From positions 2,604,001-2,668,000 of the forward strand of contig CM034133.1 in assembly GCA_019914995.1 (NCBI GenBank): a DNA stretch of 64,000 nt, given 5' to 3'. The number at the start of each line of letters is the position of its first letter. Position 1 is the stretch's first letter. This stretch comes from Acanthochlamys bracteata (lineage: Eukaryota; Streptophyta; Magnoliopsida; Pandanales; Velloziaceae). Positions 12,584 through 25,800 of the stretch are shown here, piece after piece. The notes beneath the pieces were generated by a model that worked only from the letters and a program-made list of their open reading frames with translations, was not told the DNA's origin and ran no database searches. The position numbers and the translations under genes are program-made.

Positions 12584-12592
12584 GTTTATATA
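12584..12592 (+). promoter_or_regulatory. Probable TATA box of RTNLB gene
   Basis: TTTATATACA lies about 30-40 bp before a C/T-rich stretch that looks like a plant transcription start. About 450 bp of leader separates it from the ATG at 13069. The leader has a plausible donor (GTAAGAAGG, about 12749) and a late acceptor, so a 5'-UTR intron is likely. Confidence 0.4.
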
Positions 12593-13068
12593 CAACCTTT
12601 CGTGCGGTTTCTTTTCTCGTTGCCCGTTGTTGTTAGCGAGAGAGACGCGCGATCGTGCGCAACAAAGAGAACCAACAGGCAAAGCTAATCACAGCGAAAT
12701 TAATCGGAGAAGCAGCAAATTGTTTCGTGAAATTTGTTTTTTCAATCGAGTAAGAAGGCGATCTACTCTTTTCTACCGTATCGGTTCGCCATTTTTCTTT
12801 TGAATTTCAGTAATTTTGTTTGTAATTTTTTTCCTCGTGAAGTAAGCGAGTGTTTTTTCATATGAATTATAACATTGTCATTTATCATATATGTACAGTT
12901 TTTGTTTTCATTATTTGGTTGTGATCAGTTAAGTTTGTAGGATTTACTTTGGTGTTGATGATCGATCTGGCAGTTTCGATTTGAATTATCTGTTGGTCGA
13001 GGTTTTTGAATGTAAACAATATGAAATCTGATTGATTTTTGGTTTGTGGTTAAGAGGATTATTAGAAC

Positions 13069-15489
13069 ATGGCGGATTCTGGTGAGCCGGCATTCATGGA
13101 CAAGATCAATGACAAGATCCATGAGTACAAAGAATCATCCTCATCAGACTCTGAAGACGAGACGGCTCTCTCATCTTCTCGTAAGAAGCGTTTGTTTGGA
13201 CGCAAGGAGTCTCTTCATGTTGCCCTTGGTGGAGGGAAATGTAATTACTAAATAACTCTTCTGCTGAGTGAATACTCTTGCCACTTACTTCACTATAAAT
13301 TATGGTGTTTGTGAATGCTCTACGTGCATGCCAAATAAAATGTATGATATTTTTGTTTGGGCATTTATCTTCAATCAGACTGAGGAGTCTATTTTTTCCG
13401 TTTGGTTTTCTTTTTCTTTAATCTGCTCATGTTATTAGTTTTTGTACTCATGCAATATCTTTGGTGTTAGTGTGTGTGCTTTGCGTCTTCAAGAAGATGT
13501 AATTGATGCTACTAAATATGGTTCCTTATACATGGAGATCCTTTTACATTAGATCGGAAAGTGTAGGTCTTAAGGCACCGACATGCAGGTAAAATAGAGT
13601 TTCTTCTAATTATGAAATGTACTAAACTTGCTCAAAAGTTTACCTAAAAGTATGATACAGGAACTTGGGCATTACTCCAAGGTTTGGAGTATATCATCAT
13701 CATTCATATTGCCCTGCATTTGTTTACTTAATTACTAGCTTCTCCCATGTTTACGTCTTGATGCATTACTTGGATATCTAATTACTTATACGACAAATTC
13801 CCTCATTTGATCTTGTTTCTTGTTTTCAGCTGCTGATATAGTTTTGTGGAGAAACAAGCAGCTCTCAGGTGGCATTCTTGCTGGTGTGACGATCATCTGG
13901 CTCCTATTTGAATGTGTGGGTTATCACCTGCTGACTTTCATTTGCCACTCCCTCATCTTTTTGCTGGCGGGATTATTTCTATGGTCGAACACGGCATCTT
14001 TTGTGAACAGGTATCAGTACTTTTGCCCATTTTACCTCAAGATTTTTAATTGCTTAGAACTGTGGTTTTTGAAGACAAATGCTACAATGTGTCTCGCTAA
14101 GTTATTATAGCCCAAATCTCAATCTCGTATAGAGAAGAACTAGAGAGTCTGGACTGGAAGAGAATATATAGCGTATTACTTAATACGAAAAGATAACTTG
14201 GATCAAGGCATGTTTCTGGAAATTTGTGGAACCAAACTCTTTAGCCTGTTTTCTAGTAATTGTGTGGACGCTTCAAGAGTCTATAGGAAGTTAGGCTCTC
14301 AAAATACTTCGAAATCTTAAAATTCACTGTTTGTATAGTTGCATCAGTATCTGTTTTATGTCACTCCTGCGTAGGCTATACCACTTCAATTTGAAGAAGA
14401 AAGGATGTCGATGTGATTAAGATCAGTGAAGAGTTGCTTTGTAACATGCTTTTGCTGGATTTTTTTAGCTGTAGACAATACTGGTGTTTGATGTGATTTT
14501 GCATTTTCCGGTATCATTGTCATGTTGGTACTTGTTCATTGTTTAGTTTAGCGCTCTATGGAGGGTGCTGCTCCCAAATTAAAAGAATTGACCTTTGTAA
14601 ATTGTGATATCTGCTTCCAAATTGTGCTTGTTCTCCAGAGCTCCACCAAAGTTTCCAGAGGTCATCTTGCCTGAAGACCTTGTCATAAATACAGCCAAAT
14701 ACATTACACATGAGATGAATGAAGCTCTTATATCCCTCCAATTTATTGCTTCGGGAAAAGATTTCAAAATGTTCTTTAAGGTAGGCTTTCCCTTGTTTCC
14801 TGGTCATCTTTTTTGCTATATGTTTAGGTTCTGATTCTTAATATCTTAAATTAATGCAGGTCATTGCGGGCCTATGGCTTGTCTCAGTTATTGGGAGCTG
14901 GTTCAGCCTGTTGACTCTATGCTACATTCGTAAGTACTTCGCTCTCCTACTAAAATGTTAAAAGGAACTTTACATGCACATGATGAAATGAGTAGAGTGA
15001 TGTTTGTATGAAGATCTTAGGGCTGTATAGTATACATACTTGGTTTTCAATGCTAAAGTTTTGACGTGCATCTACCGTTGAGATGTTCACCAAGAACTCC
15101 ATTTTGTTCCTTGTAAGACAAATTCCAATTAGTCGTGCTTGAACCTTTTTTAACCACTTGGACTGGAGTGCTATAAAATGTTAATACCTGTAGAATCTTG
15201 CATCCACTGAATTTTTATGGCCTCTTTTTTCTGGTATCTTCTGCTGATTTTAAAGTACCTATTAAAATTACATTTTACTGATGTGAGCATTTCATTCATG
15301 GTGTTCATTTTGACTGCAGTGTTTCTGACTGCTTACACTTTACCCTTGCTTTATGAGAAATATGAAGATCAAGTTGATGCGACTGCCGCGAAGGCAATGG
15401 TTGCGATCAATAAGCAATATGCTGTTCTAGATGAAAAGGTTCTGCAGAAGATACCTAGAGGCCCATTTGCTGATAAGAAGCAACACTAA
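13069..15489 (+). CDS. RTNLB: Reticulon-like protein B
   Basis: An ER membrane-shaping protein of the RTNLB1-type group. Reticulons insert two hydrophobic hairpins into the outer leaflet and curve ER tubules. CDS exons are 13069-13240, 13830-14010, 14639-14780, 14860-14929 and 15320-15489. All introns are GT/AG, phases agree, and the product is 244 residues. The N terminus is short, acidic and serine-rich ([10 protein letters not shown]), followed by [10 protein letters not shown] and the family signature [14 protein letters not shown]. The first hairpin lies at about residues 70-118, the second at about 165-200, and the C-terminal segment contains [13 protein letters not shown]. The C terminus FADKKQH is lysine-rich, as in other plant reticulons. 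It converges on the Ycf54 gene, with about 495 bp between the two stop codons. The ATG at 13069 is the start that gives the family's usual N terminus. Confidence 0.93.
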
Positions 15490-15984
15490 TGTGTTCCTTG
15501 ACAAGTTAGTCTTGAAACAACCAGCTGTTTTGGCTGTCGGATTTTGGTAATCAATCTTAGAATCAAAAGATAAACTTGGTCGTATATGATTGTAGTTAGG
15601 TTTTTCAAATGCATTTGACAAAAACTTGCTAGCTGTTCAGCAGGATATTCAGGTTGATCAAGAGCTATATATATATTATTACCAGATAGTGCTGTGCACG
15701 AGTTGTTTTCTATTTTACTATAACATCAACATACTCCGTCGGTTATCGAAGTTTTGAACTTTGTTCTGTTCAACTCTCAAGAGAAATTGCTTACCTGAAA
15801 ACGGGAAGTAGGATGCTCAATTACATACAATATATTCACATAAGGCCTCAACAATTTCACTAACATTTCATGTAAATAAAACTGACATATCTAACCACGC
15901 ATTTACATACAAAAGAGTGTAGGCCTGCATTGCTTCAAAATGCAGAATCTAGTTTTGCAAAAATTTTATGGAACAAAAATAAAA

Positions 15985-17605
15985 CTAATCCTTCTTTTGG
16001 CCGGATCCTTGAGGCAAAAAGGTCTCCCACCATCCAAATTCATATTTTCGATATGGAGCAACCCACTTTTGTGGGTTCTCAAAGTGCATATCCACTGGGA
16101 TTGATGCCAGAGCTTCTTCGGCAGTGTCTGCATCAAACGCGGCTGCTAAAACTCTATCAAGTCTCAGCTTCATGAAGCTGCAAGATACGAAGAAAGAAAA
16201 ATCACTTTAGGGGTGGTTAAAACAAGGAAAACAACAAAGATTGCAGCATTGCACAAGTGAAAACAGTTGCTAGTTGCATTTATCATATATCACACCTTTA
16301 TGGTGACTCTACTACATGATAAACCCATGAGCGTGGAAATTGAATATGAAAAATGATCGGTCGACCAGTTCTTCATTACTTACGACTTACACAAGCTTAA
16401 CAAACAACATGACCTTTGTGGGGACAACTTACTCGCCATAAATGTATGCACACTAGTATGAAAATAAAAAATCCAGTATATGTACCTACACTAAAACCAT
16501 ACTGTTCTAGTATGACACATCAACCTTGCTTATCAAGACTATATATCTCCTTAGGGCTCATTTATGATAGAAAGTCATCCTGACGACTAATGCATCACTT
16601 ACATGAATCTCTAGACATAGTGAGGATGGAGCAACTAACAAGGTGGAAGGTGGAACTTCATTCCCATAACAGATTATGCAGTCTTATCCTTTCCAATTCA
16701 GTATAAACTACATGAAATGAGTTCAGGTTGGAGCATTACGTGATCCAAGTGCCATCTGTGGATACAAGAGCGACTGCAGGCCTTTTAAGCCGCTTGGTGA
16801 TCTCAGGGAACTTATCCAGAAACTTGGGCTCAATAACAAGCCAAAAGTCGTGCTCCATGTTGTGCTTACGAAAATTGCGTAGCCCTTCGTAGAGCAACTC
16901 CTTGAAGTGTTCCTCCTCATCCAACATGAAATTGGCATTAGCCACCACAAAGTAGTACCTCTTCTGTTTCTCCTGCATACAACAAAATCGCATACCACAT
17001 GTAATATTTGAGAACGTAGATCCTACCCTGTGTCGGAATCTTCTCATATTTTGCGCATAGATTTAGAGCATTATTTATTGGAAAACTAAAAAACATGTCT
17101 ATGAATTATGCTGATAGGTGACAGAAGTCTTTCCCAGAAAATTGTACTGAGAGAGCAATCTTTTTTCCATTATGTTTCACAATTTAAACACAAAAATTTG
17201 TTTTACCTCTAGTTACCTACTACTGGTACTTTGTACAGCTCAAATTAACTCCAAAATGTGGATTAGCTACCAGAAATTCCACAGCTTTGACATCAAAACA
17301 AGAGGATGCTGAAATTGTTCAAAATATTTCCTAATTCACACAAGAACAAGCTCAAGCTCGATTCCCAACCACAAATAAACACGAAATACTTGTCAAACAT
17401 AAAATCTTTGAGCTCAGCAGTAAAACAAGAACACATCTTTTACCTCTTGGGTTGGTCCCGAAGTGCCCGCACGGTCAGAATCGACCGCAATGGCCTGCGT
17501 TCGGCAAAGAACAGACCGACTAATCAATGTTTCCCTGATAGCGAACAGGATTACTGGGGAGATGAATTTGTGTTCTTTTTGGGAACAAATGCAGCCGTTT
17601 GGCAT
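15985..17605 (-). CDS. LCAA: Ycf54-like protein (LCAA), chloroplast Mg-proto ME cyclase partner
   Basis: Ycf54/LCAA is needed for the aerobic Mg-protoporphyrin IX monomethyl ester cyclase, which forms ring E of chlorophyll in the plastid. Exons on the minus strand are 17605-17444, 16972-16740 and 16177-15985. Phases agree, giving 195 residues with this start. The conserved domain starts at RYYFVVANANFMLDEEEHF and includes DFWLVIEPKFLDKFPEI, RPAVALVSTDGTWIT, FMKLRLDRVL and, near the end, NPQKWVAPYRKYEFGWW, all typical of the family. The first 54 residues are basic and serine/threonine-containing, consistent with a transit peptide. An overlapping upstream ATG frame (17669-17520) also looks like a transit peptide, so the N terminus is uncertain and may carry a frame change. 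Exons 2 and 3 are certain. Confidence 0.9.
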
Positions 17606-18119
17606 GGCTCCGTGGCGCCGGAACTACCTCGGCGCATGGCCCCCGTGATAAAGCGGCCGGTGAAACCATTACCTTAGAAATTCTTTTTTTATTCTTGAAC
17701 TACTACAGCTGCAAATTGATTTTCGAGTTTTGGTTTGCTGGGTCTGGGAAAAGAAGATGAGCTTATCCAGAGTATTTATAATGAAAGTAAAATTATTTCC
17801 TTGATTCGATAGTAACTTTTTTTACTTAATCTAATTGACTTCTTAGAAAATCAAGAAAATATCTGCTGTAAAAATTATCTTATCCAAATTAAAATCCAAC
17901 CCAAAATCTAAAACTTTGGAGCTACTTGAGCATCCACTATGGGCGCCTACTGTTCCCAAACAACAAAAGAACGAAATTTCTTTTTCAAGATTTCTCAAAA
18001 CAAAAATTCAAGAAACAACTAGTAACAGCTAAGCTACAATTCTGCATGGTACTTGCAATTCCTGGTCTCAGCTGTCCAGCTATTGATACCGACAACAACT
18101 TCGCAATCACTATAACTCA
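17606..18119. other. 5' flank of Ycf54 gene
   Basis: About 500 bp containing the leader and promoter side of the minus-strand Ycf54 gene. No further coding region or repeat was recognised, apart from the overlapping upstream frame noted under findings. Confidence 0.5.
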
Positions 18120-18664
18120 CTAGCCAGTGCCGGAATATTCGCATCACTGCAATCTTTCCTCGTCTTTGTTTCAAAAACAACGCTATCGGCGTCAATATCA
18201 GCATACGGTTCTCTGTAAGTAAGCTGCAACAAGTATACCAGCAAGAACAGTTAAAACAACATCACTCTCCCTGAGCCCTTTGCTGCAACTTCTCTTCTCC
18301 CGGTGGCATCTCCGCTTCACCCACTTGTTCGATCTCCTCTGCAGTAAGCCTCTTCTACACCTCCGTTAGGGTATTTAAAGCTTGCAGCGTTCGGGTTTTT
18401 TGCAGTAATGTCGAGATTTAGTGTTACATTGAGCTCTACAGAAAGGTTGGAAACATCGAAGCCTGCATGGAGGTTGGTTAATTAGATTATTAACGGAGTT
18501 AACGGTAGTGGTTGTTTCTCGAACACGCAGAACGTTGCTGCATGGATAGCAATGAGAACCCCGACGGTTAGAAGAACGGCAATGGAGACTAGAATGCATC
18601 GCAGCAGCTTGTTCCGGCGGCGATGATGGTGGTAGTGGTTGTTTTGCTTCACGGAGTAGTCCAT
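18120..18664 (-). pseudogene. LEA_2/NHL-type membrane protein pseudogene
   Basis: On the minus strand, the ATG at 18664 opens a typical LEA_2/NHL N terminus. It has a His/Arg-rich cytosolic tail (HYHHHRRRNK), then one membrane segment (LLRCILVSIAVLLTVGVLIA). The protein then continues only by changing frame. RETTTTVNSVNN is in a second frame. VSNLSVELNVTLNLDITAKN, followed by PNAASFKYPNG, is in a third and is the diagnostic start of the LEA_2 fold. The fragment QVGEAEMPPGEEK in a further frame matches the later part of the domain. At least three frame changes and early stops make a working protein unlikely. Related intact proteins are about 210 residues, single-exon, and act at the plasma membrane in defence or stress. 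Sequence error cannot account for this many breaks. Confidence 0.75.
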
Positions 18665-19885
18665 GATTAAACGGTGGTTTTGTCTTGTGTTGTTATTACT
18701 GATAATAAACGGTGGGTTTGTTTCGTGTTGTTAATTATTAAAAAATAAGAGTTTTGGTTCCACTTTTTAATGAATCCTTTCTCCATGAACGGTGGAGATG
18801 GATTATTTATTTTTAATCAATAATTGAACGGTGGTAAATGGAGATTAAGTTCAGGTGACTACAGTTAAGGAAGAAGCCGAAGATTAGTTCAGGAGTTGTT
18901 ATTAATCAGCGCGCTTGTTCTTGTTTCACGGTGCAGTCGTGCGTTTCTGGTCAAATACGTTTATTAGGCCTAAACTGGGCCATTTGGGCCAACTCAAAAG
19001 CTTGCTCTAGCAGAAGCCTACTAAGGTGTCATTTGACATAAATTATTAAATTTTATTTTATATTTCACTGAATTTATTATAATATTTCAAATTTTGTTAA
19101 AATTTTTTAAATTAAAATAAAGTATACATCCTTAAAATAAAATATATATATATAATTTTATTTTTAATAAAAATTTTTCATTTTAAACGCTTTCAAACGT
19201 GTTCTGACTTCAGAGCCCATTGAGTTAATATCAACTGTACCTCGAAATCTCATTTGTTTCTCATTCATTGTGATAGTTTTGAGTTTTCTACACTTGGAAT
19301 TTTTTCTCAGCCTTCTAGATTGATAATTAAAATTTTATAGAAAAAACAAACAAATTCACGTTCTTGATAACGAAATGTATTCTTACAAGCATAAGTAATG
19401 CATGACCGTTATTATGCTTCAAGACAAATTAAGCTGCAAAACATGCTACGTTTCCAATTCCAATAGAGACTTTTTTTCGTCTACTGTTATTAATCGGTCA
19501 AAATGGGGCATTATTTTGATAGTCTGGTTTCTACTTGTCTAATATGATTAGTAGTAGTTTAAAATTTTAAAACCAAAAGATTAGCAAAATCAGTATAATT
19601 AACAGAACAATCCAAAAATACCAAACAGTAAACGGACTTCTAGAACTCTACGAGCTCATATACCTGTAACATCAAACAGAAGTTTTCTTTTGCTGTTTCG
19701 TGTTTGAACAAGACAGGAAATCTCTGGAAACGAGCGAACGTTCTTGCGCGGGTCCCATTCTTTCTCTTGGCGCGCATTTATTCCAAATCCAGTTCTCCTT
19801 TCTTTCTTTTTTCTCTCGCCGCTCTCCCTCTATTTCGTCGCCGGCGGCAGCGAGAGAAAATCTTCGAGAATCGTCTACTTCAAAA
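18665..19885. other. Intergenic and MED33 5' region
   Basis: About 1.2 kb. The interval 19021-19210 is A+T-rich, with loosely matching ends (GGTGTCATTTGAC and, inverted, ACACGTTTGAAAGC), and may be a degraded MITE. The interval 19680-19885 is probably the MED33 leader, C/T-rich just before the ATG. No other gene seen. Confidence 0.45.
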
Positions 19886-22800
19886 ATGGAGATCGAAGCT
19901 TCGGATTTCCAATTCAATCTTATTTCGATCCTGAAAGCAGCAGAGCAACGCGGTGACCCACCGCTGATGTGGTTAGAAGCAACGGTGAAGTGCGTTAGCG
20001 ATCACGGTCTTCAGCTTCCATCGCCGGAGCTTGCTGTCGCGATAGTTGATAACCTCTGTTTCTCTAACAACACTCCTTTCCTGTGGAAGTTTCTCCACCA
20101 TGCTATTAACGCTGGACTCATTTCACCCTTTCACACCCTTGCGCTGCTTACTCACCGGTAACGTCACCTCCACTTGTTGAAATAACTATTAGAGTTTTAG
20201 TTTGTTTTGTTTTGTTTTTTTTTTTCTAATAATCTGGTAAATGGAATCAGAATTTTGCCTTGCCGTAAAGCAGAGCCGGAGGCTTATAGATTGTACCTTG
20301 AGTTGTTGAGTCGGTATGGATTCTCGAGTTCTCCGTTGCCTCCTGGACCTCTAAGGGACAAGTGAGTCTGTGATTAGATTTTCTATCATTTGGAAATTTT
20401 CATGTTTTCTTGTTGATAATATTTTGATACTGATACTGGCTTTGAGCACCTTAGTCGTGCCTTTTTTTATGTTAAAAGTGGTCGTGGATTTTCTTGCCGC
20501 TTGTCAGCTTATTTCACTGCACCTTCATGTACAAATGCGCCTCTGCTTATATGTGCACGTTTATTTCATATATGCATGTATTGTGAATGTACAAATAAAT
20601 ATATGGCACATAGTTGATTTAACTCATCGGATAGAGTGGGTTGGGAGGTTTTAAAAGGATTAACAAGTATATTTTTTCTTTAAACTTTTAAACCATCAGA
20701 TTGCGAGGATCGTAGATTCGTGTACATTTGATGTCAACTACGACAACAAATGGTTTTCCCTGTCTTTCTTTTGGTTTGTTTTGCCATGTCCTTATAAAAG
20801 CATTGCTATTTGGAAGTGCAGCTATAAACTATCTCAAATAGAAAAGATGCAGGTTTAAATTCCTGCTTTTGCTCTGTGTTTGAATTTAACATAAAAAAAA
20901 CTTTACAATTTGTTTTTCCTTAAATGAAGGAGTCCTACCTTGTGCAGTTTCACTGCTCTCAACAACATATTTGTGGCATGCTATTTAAATATGTAAAACC
21001 AGGGTGTGCATGGCTGTAGGATGACCTTGGTGCATAGTCTGTACAGGTTCCTTTTTTAAGAATCACCTTAGATTAAGTATTCAATCCTCATAAGTCTTTC
21101 AGGTATTCATGCATTATTGATTTTAAATAGCTTTTGAAATAGATAGCATGCTAATTGTTGAGCATCTTGAGTTGCTATCTAGATGTATTAACTTTGAAGG
21201 TGTTTACCAGAGAGTCTGACTTATTCAAGAACTTACTTGCAGAATAGTTAAATCTGTTGATGATGCTCTACAGCTTTCGCACTATTATAAGCTCCGTAGA
21301 CTGGATTACGGATATGCAGTTATCTTGTTCACATTAACTGTTATCGTAAGTTTGCTTAACTGTACGCTAGAAGATTGGGGCTTGCATTCAAAGCGTGTAG
21401 TTAACGGTGTTAGTGCATACATTGGTGGAGGGTTTTCGATGAATGTACACTCTAAATGCCATCAGAGCAACGAGAGAGATGACCATCGTGAACAGCTAAG
21501 CAGAAGGAATGCTGTTATGGCTATTGAAGTGGTGGAGGAAATAACTGCTATGGAAAGAGTTAAAATATCTCTCCGTCTCATTTCTAGCTATATGTAAGTA
21601 ATTTCTTTACTGTTGTTTCTTTTTACGCAATTTTTTAGTTAATAAATCTTGTCTTCTGATTTGAAAAATGTGAAGCTGGATCAGCTCTCGTTTTTCCACG
21701 AATGATTGTGTCCATGTTCACCTGCAATTACACTTTGCAGTTAGTTTCTTAAAGTTCTACCTTTCTTTTATTTTTATTTTTGTTATTATTATTATTTTGG
21801 TGTAGTACTTAGAGTTTTCTTGATTGATATCATAAAGGAAGCTATTGTGTTTTCAGATTAAAAGTTTGGGGTCCAGCTATAGTTTAGCAACTCTAACTGC
21901 AATAAAAATTGAAAATCTCTGCCATGCAATCCAATGCATTCAGGTCCTGACTTTGTTATACTGATACATCTCTCCTAGCATATTATCTAAGGGCAATAGC
22001 TCCTAGTTTTCTGCAAAACAATTCTCTCCTTTCCCCCAACCTCAATTAATTTATACCTCTGTTAAATCACTACCTGATAGTTTTATTCTTTTTTAGGATT
22101 AATAATTTAGCCAAAGCCTGTTCTTCTCATTATTACGGATTTGAAAGTTATGTTCTTAGCGTCCTAGTAATTATTGTGTAAACCCCGTTTCCACAATTGA
22201 AGCATGCCCAGTTACCTTACCCTCTCCTTAGTGAGATGATACTATTTTAGCTAATTTAGGAGATTATAAGACTTGTTTTGTTTGTTTATTATACAATTTC
22301 TTGATAGCTTTATAATGTTAAAATTTGGGGAATTCTCCATAGTATTAATCTTTTTTTATAGAACATAATTATTAGTTCTGAAAAGAATCTTATGGAATCT
22401 CTAGTGAAAATTGCATAATGCTTGATTAGCATGCAACTTTATGAGCGAGGACTTGCAATAATATGTCAAAACATTACTCTACGTCCTGCAACATCTATGA
22501 AAGCCAAGCTGTAGATGATAATTAGAGTATGTTACATATCAAAAGAGGCATGGATTCATTTCGGTCTTAGTTTCTGTACCTTTTTTTGTTTCTGTTTGTT
22601 ACTTCATCTCTACTGTAAAAAATAACAGCAGCTGCTAATTGAGGATTTGTTGTGATCTTCAGGCCAGAAAACTTCCGCTATTTACTGGAAAAAATGCATG
22701 TTTATGAGTCTCATAAATCAAAATGTGCACAATCATTGAATACTCTGTTGGTGAATGTGTCTGCAAATGTAAGGAAGGCTATGCAAAAAGATGGTGTTTT

Positions 22801-25800
22801 GGATAAATACAATTTTGTTGAGATTCTGGTAGATGCTGGGCCTTACGGCCCTACTTCTTGTCAAGATACTGGAAGTTGTATGTCTTCCTGTTGGATTGCA
22901 TTTGATATTTTTATGGAGAAAGCAATGGATGGGAGGCATTTGCATACTATATCTGCTATAGAAATACTTACAGGTGCTCTCTAAAGGACGATCTTGTATG
23001 TTTTGGTTTTCTGAACTTATTACTATTGTACTCAATTTCTGCTTCAAAATTTTGTAACATGTGCGATATTACACAGAGCTGACAAAGTCTTTGCAAGTGA
23101 TAAATCGAGCTAGCTGGCAAGAGACTTTTCAAGCTCTCTGGATGGCAGCTCTTCGGCTAGTTCAACGAGTTAAGAACTTTTCTATTTCAATGAGTTAAGA
23201 ACTTTTTCTATGTCATATTTGTTAAACTACGGAGAGCTTTGATGACTTCTTTAATTCACACTACTGCTGCCTTGCGTTTTTGTTTGTTTTATGCAACCAG
23301 GACCGAGACCCTTTAGAAGGACCTATACCTCAACTAGATGCACGACTTTGCATGCTTTTGTCTGTCGTTCCCCTTGCAGTTGTTCCAATAGTAAGAGAAG
23401 AAGTCATGACACCTTCGATTGCTAATAGTGGGCATGACAATGATCTGGAAAGTTACGAATATAATTCCAGAAGACATGGTCTGGTTTCTTCACTTCAAAT
23501 ATTGGCTCAATTTTCGAGCCTACTATCAGCGCCTCCATCTGTAGTCAATGCAGCAAATGGTGCAGCTGCAAAAGCAGCTGCCTTTATTAATACCAAGTCT
23601 TCAGCCACCAATCACAACAGTAAAGCAGGTGATTCTTGCCTTTTAGAGTTAATCAACTAGTTGTTATTTTAATATGAGGTCATTTAAACTAGGTGTATGA
23701 GCTGTTGAGTTGATTTTACACTGAGTTACTTATCATGACCAAGTGTAGTTGGGAGCATGCTGCACCTTATTATTGAGTCCTGCATCGCGCGTAAACTTAT
23801 TGATGCATCGGCATACCTTTGGCCTGGTTATGTTGTAACATATGCACTGTCAAAAGATCCAATGCCAGCTCAAGCATCTCCTTGGCATGTTTTTATGGAG
23901 GGGGCTCAACTGACTGCTTCTCTCTCAAATTCCCTTATGGCAACTCCTGCTTCAAGGTATTTTCTAATGTTTGAGAGGATTGTTTCATATCATGACAGGG
24001 GCGAAGCCCTATCATATTATAAGTTACTAGCCTCATTGTTTGATTCGTTGGCATCTTGCGTAGCATAGAAGAACTTGAGAAATTGTATCATATTGCGCTT
24101 AACGGTCCCCAAGAAGAAAAGGAACCAGCTGCTAGAATTCTTTGTAGTGCATCTCTCATTTGTGGCTGGAATATTCAGGTGATAATTTGTGGATAATAAC
24201 CTTTTTGTTGTATCCCTTTATTTTCAAGTTATGGGTTTAAGTAATTTTTCGTTCAAGCATCAATTTGTGGAGTTTGATATTTTCAAGTTATGGGTTTAAG
24301 TAATTTTTCGTTCAAGCATCAATTTGTGGAGTTTGACCTATGACTATTTGATGTTTTGATTGGCATATGCATTTTTTGTATAGGCATACAACTAATTTAT
24401 GTATCTGAAATTACCTATTTTTCAGGAGTATGTGGTGCGCATTGTTGTTAAACTACTATCTCTACCTGTACCTCATGAATTTTCTGATGGTGAAGCTGGT
24501 AGCCATTTGGTCGGTTACATGTCTATGCTAAATGCTGTACTATTGGGAATATCTTGTGTTGAGACTGTTCATATTCTCTCTCTATATGGCATGGTAAGCA
24601 TTGTCAATTTGGATTATATGCTATAATTCAATTTCATTTACTGCTCTTTGAATCCTTCATTTTGCTAGTGTTGGTTCTCATCTTTGGATTAACAAGGTTT
24701 TGTTGTTGGAGATAAATCTTTTGCTCTTTGTTTTTACTTTTATCATTAACCACTATGGCATGTGGATACATTCTTTCTAAGAAAAGTTGGGATAGCCTAT
24801 CTTCTGTTGCTTCTCTTGGATGAGATTACGACAGAATGTTTTATGTAGGTATAACTTATCATGTGTTTATGAAAGTCCAAATTGAGAGCTTTGAAGCACC
24901 TCAGAAGGCAAAGTACTTTCTCCAGCTTCTTAATGGACTTCAAACTAAATTATAATACATAAAATTTTCGTGTAGGTACCTGAAGTTGCAGCAGCTCTGA
25001 TGCCCCTCTGTGAGATTTTTGGATCATTGTCACCTGCATCAACTCACAAGTGTGGAAATCCTGATGAGCCCTCAGCTTATTCGGTCTTTTCATTAGCATT
25101 TCTCTTTCTTCTTCGTTTGTGGAAATTTTATAGACCCCCTCAAGAAGATTGCATAGTTGGTAGCGGAGGCACGGCTTTGTCAGAAATCACTTTGGATTAT
25201 CTGCTGTTAATGCGGAATAGCAGAATCACTTTGAAAAACACTGATGCTGCGGATCATATAAGCAGCACCACTGATCCCTTAAATGTCATACCTGGTCAAC
25301 CTGTGTATATTGATTCCTTCCCGAAACTTCGGTCCTGGTACTTCCAAAACCAGGCTTGCATAGCATCTGCACCTTCTGGAATGTGCAGTAAGAATCCGGT
25401 ACATCAGATTGCTAATAAAATGCTAAATATGATTTTCCAGAAAATGACTAAAGGTGTCATTGCTCCTAGCGACCTTTCTTCAACTTCCAGTGGCTGCATC
25501 AGTGACTCCCCTATGCACCTAACAGATAATTCTTGTGAACGACCCAGACTTCCTGCTTGGGATATGTTGGAAGCTGTTCCCTTTGTGCTGGAAGCTCTCC
25601 TGACAGCATGTGCTTATGGGAGGCTCTCGTCTCGTGATTTAACTACTGGTTAGAGAAAGCTTCTTACATGCTTCGTGTGTATATCTTTTTTCATCTCTCC
25701 CAACTGCTTCTATTATCTATTTCCATCACTGTCATAGTTAGGAAGATGTCTTTATGGGTTGGTTGATAGAGATTCCTGAATTCTCGAATGTTTATTGATT

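Noticed and set aside
19021-19210. A further MITE upstream of MED33
   Set aside because: The ends match only loosely and no target duplication was found, so it is mentioned only as a possible degraded copy.
23757-24068. Continuous frame across a MED33 exon and the following intron
   Set aside because: The family sequence ATPAS followed by SIEELEKLY requires removal of 23957-24063, so the extra residues are intronic in the main product.
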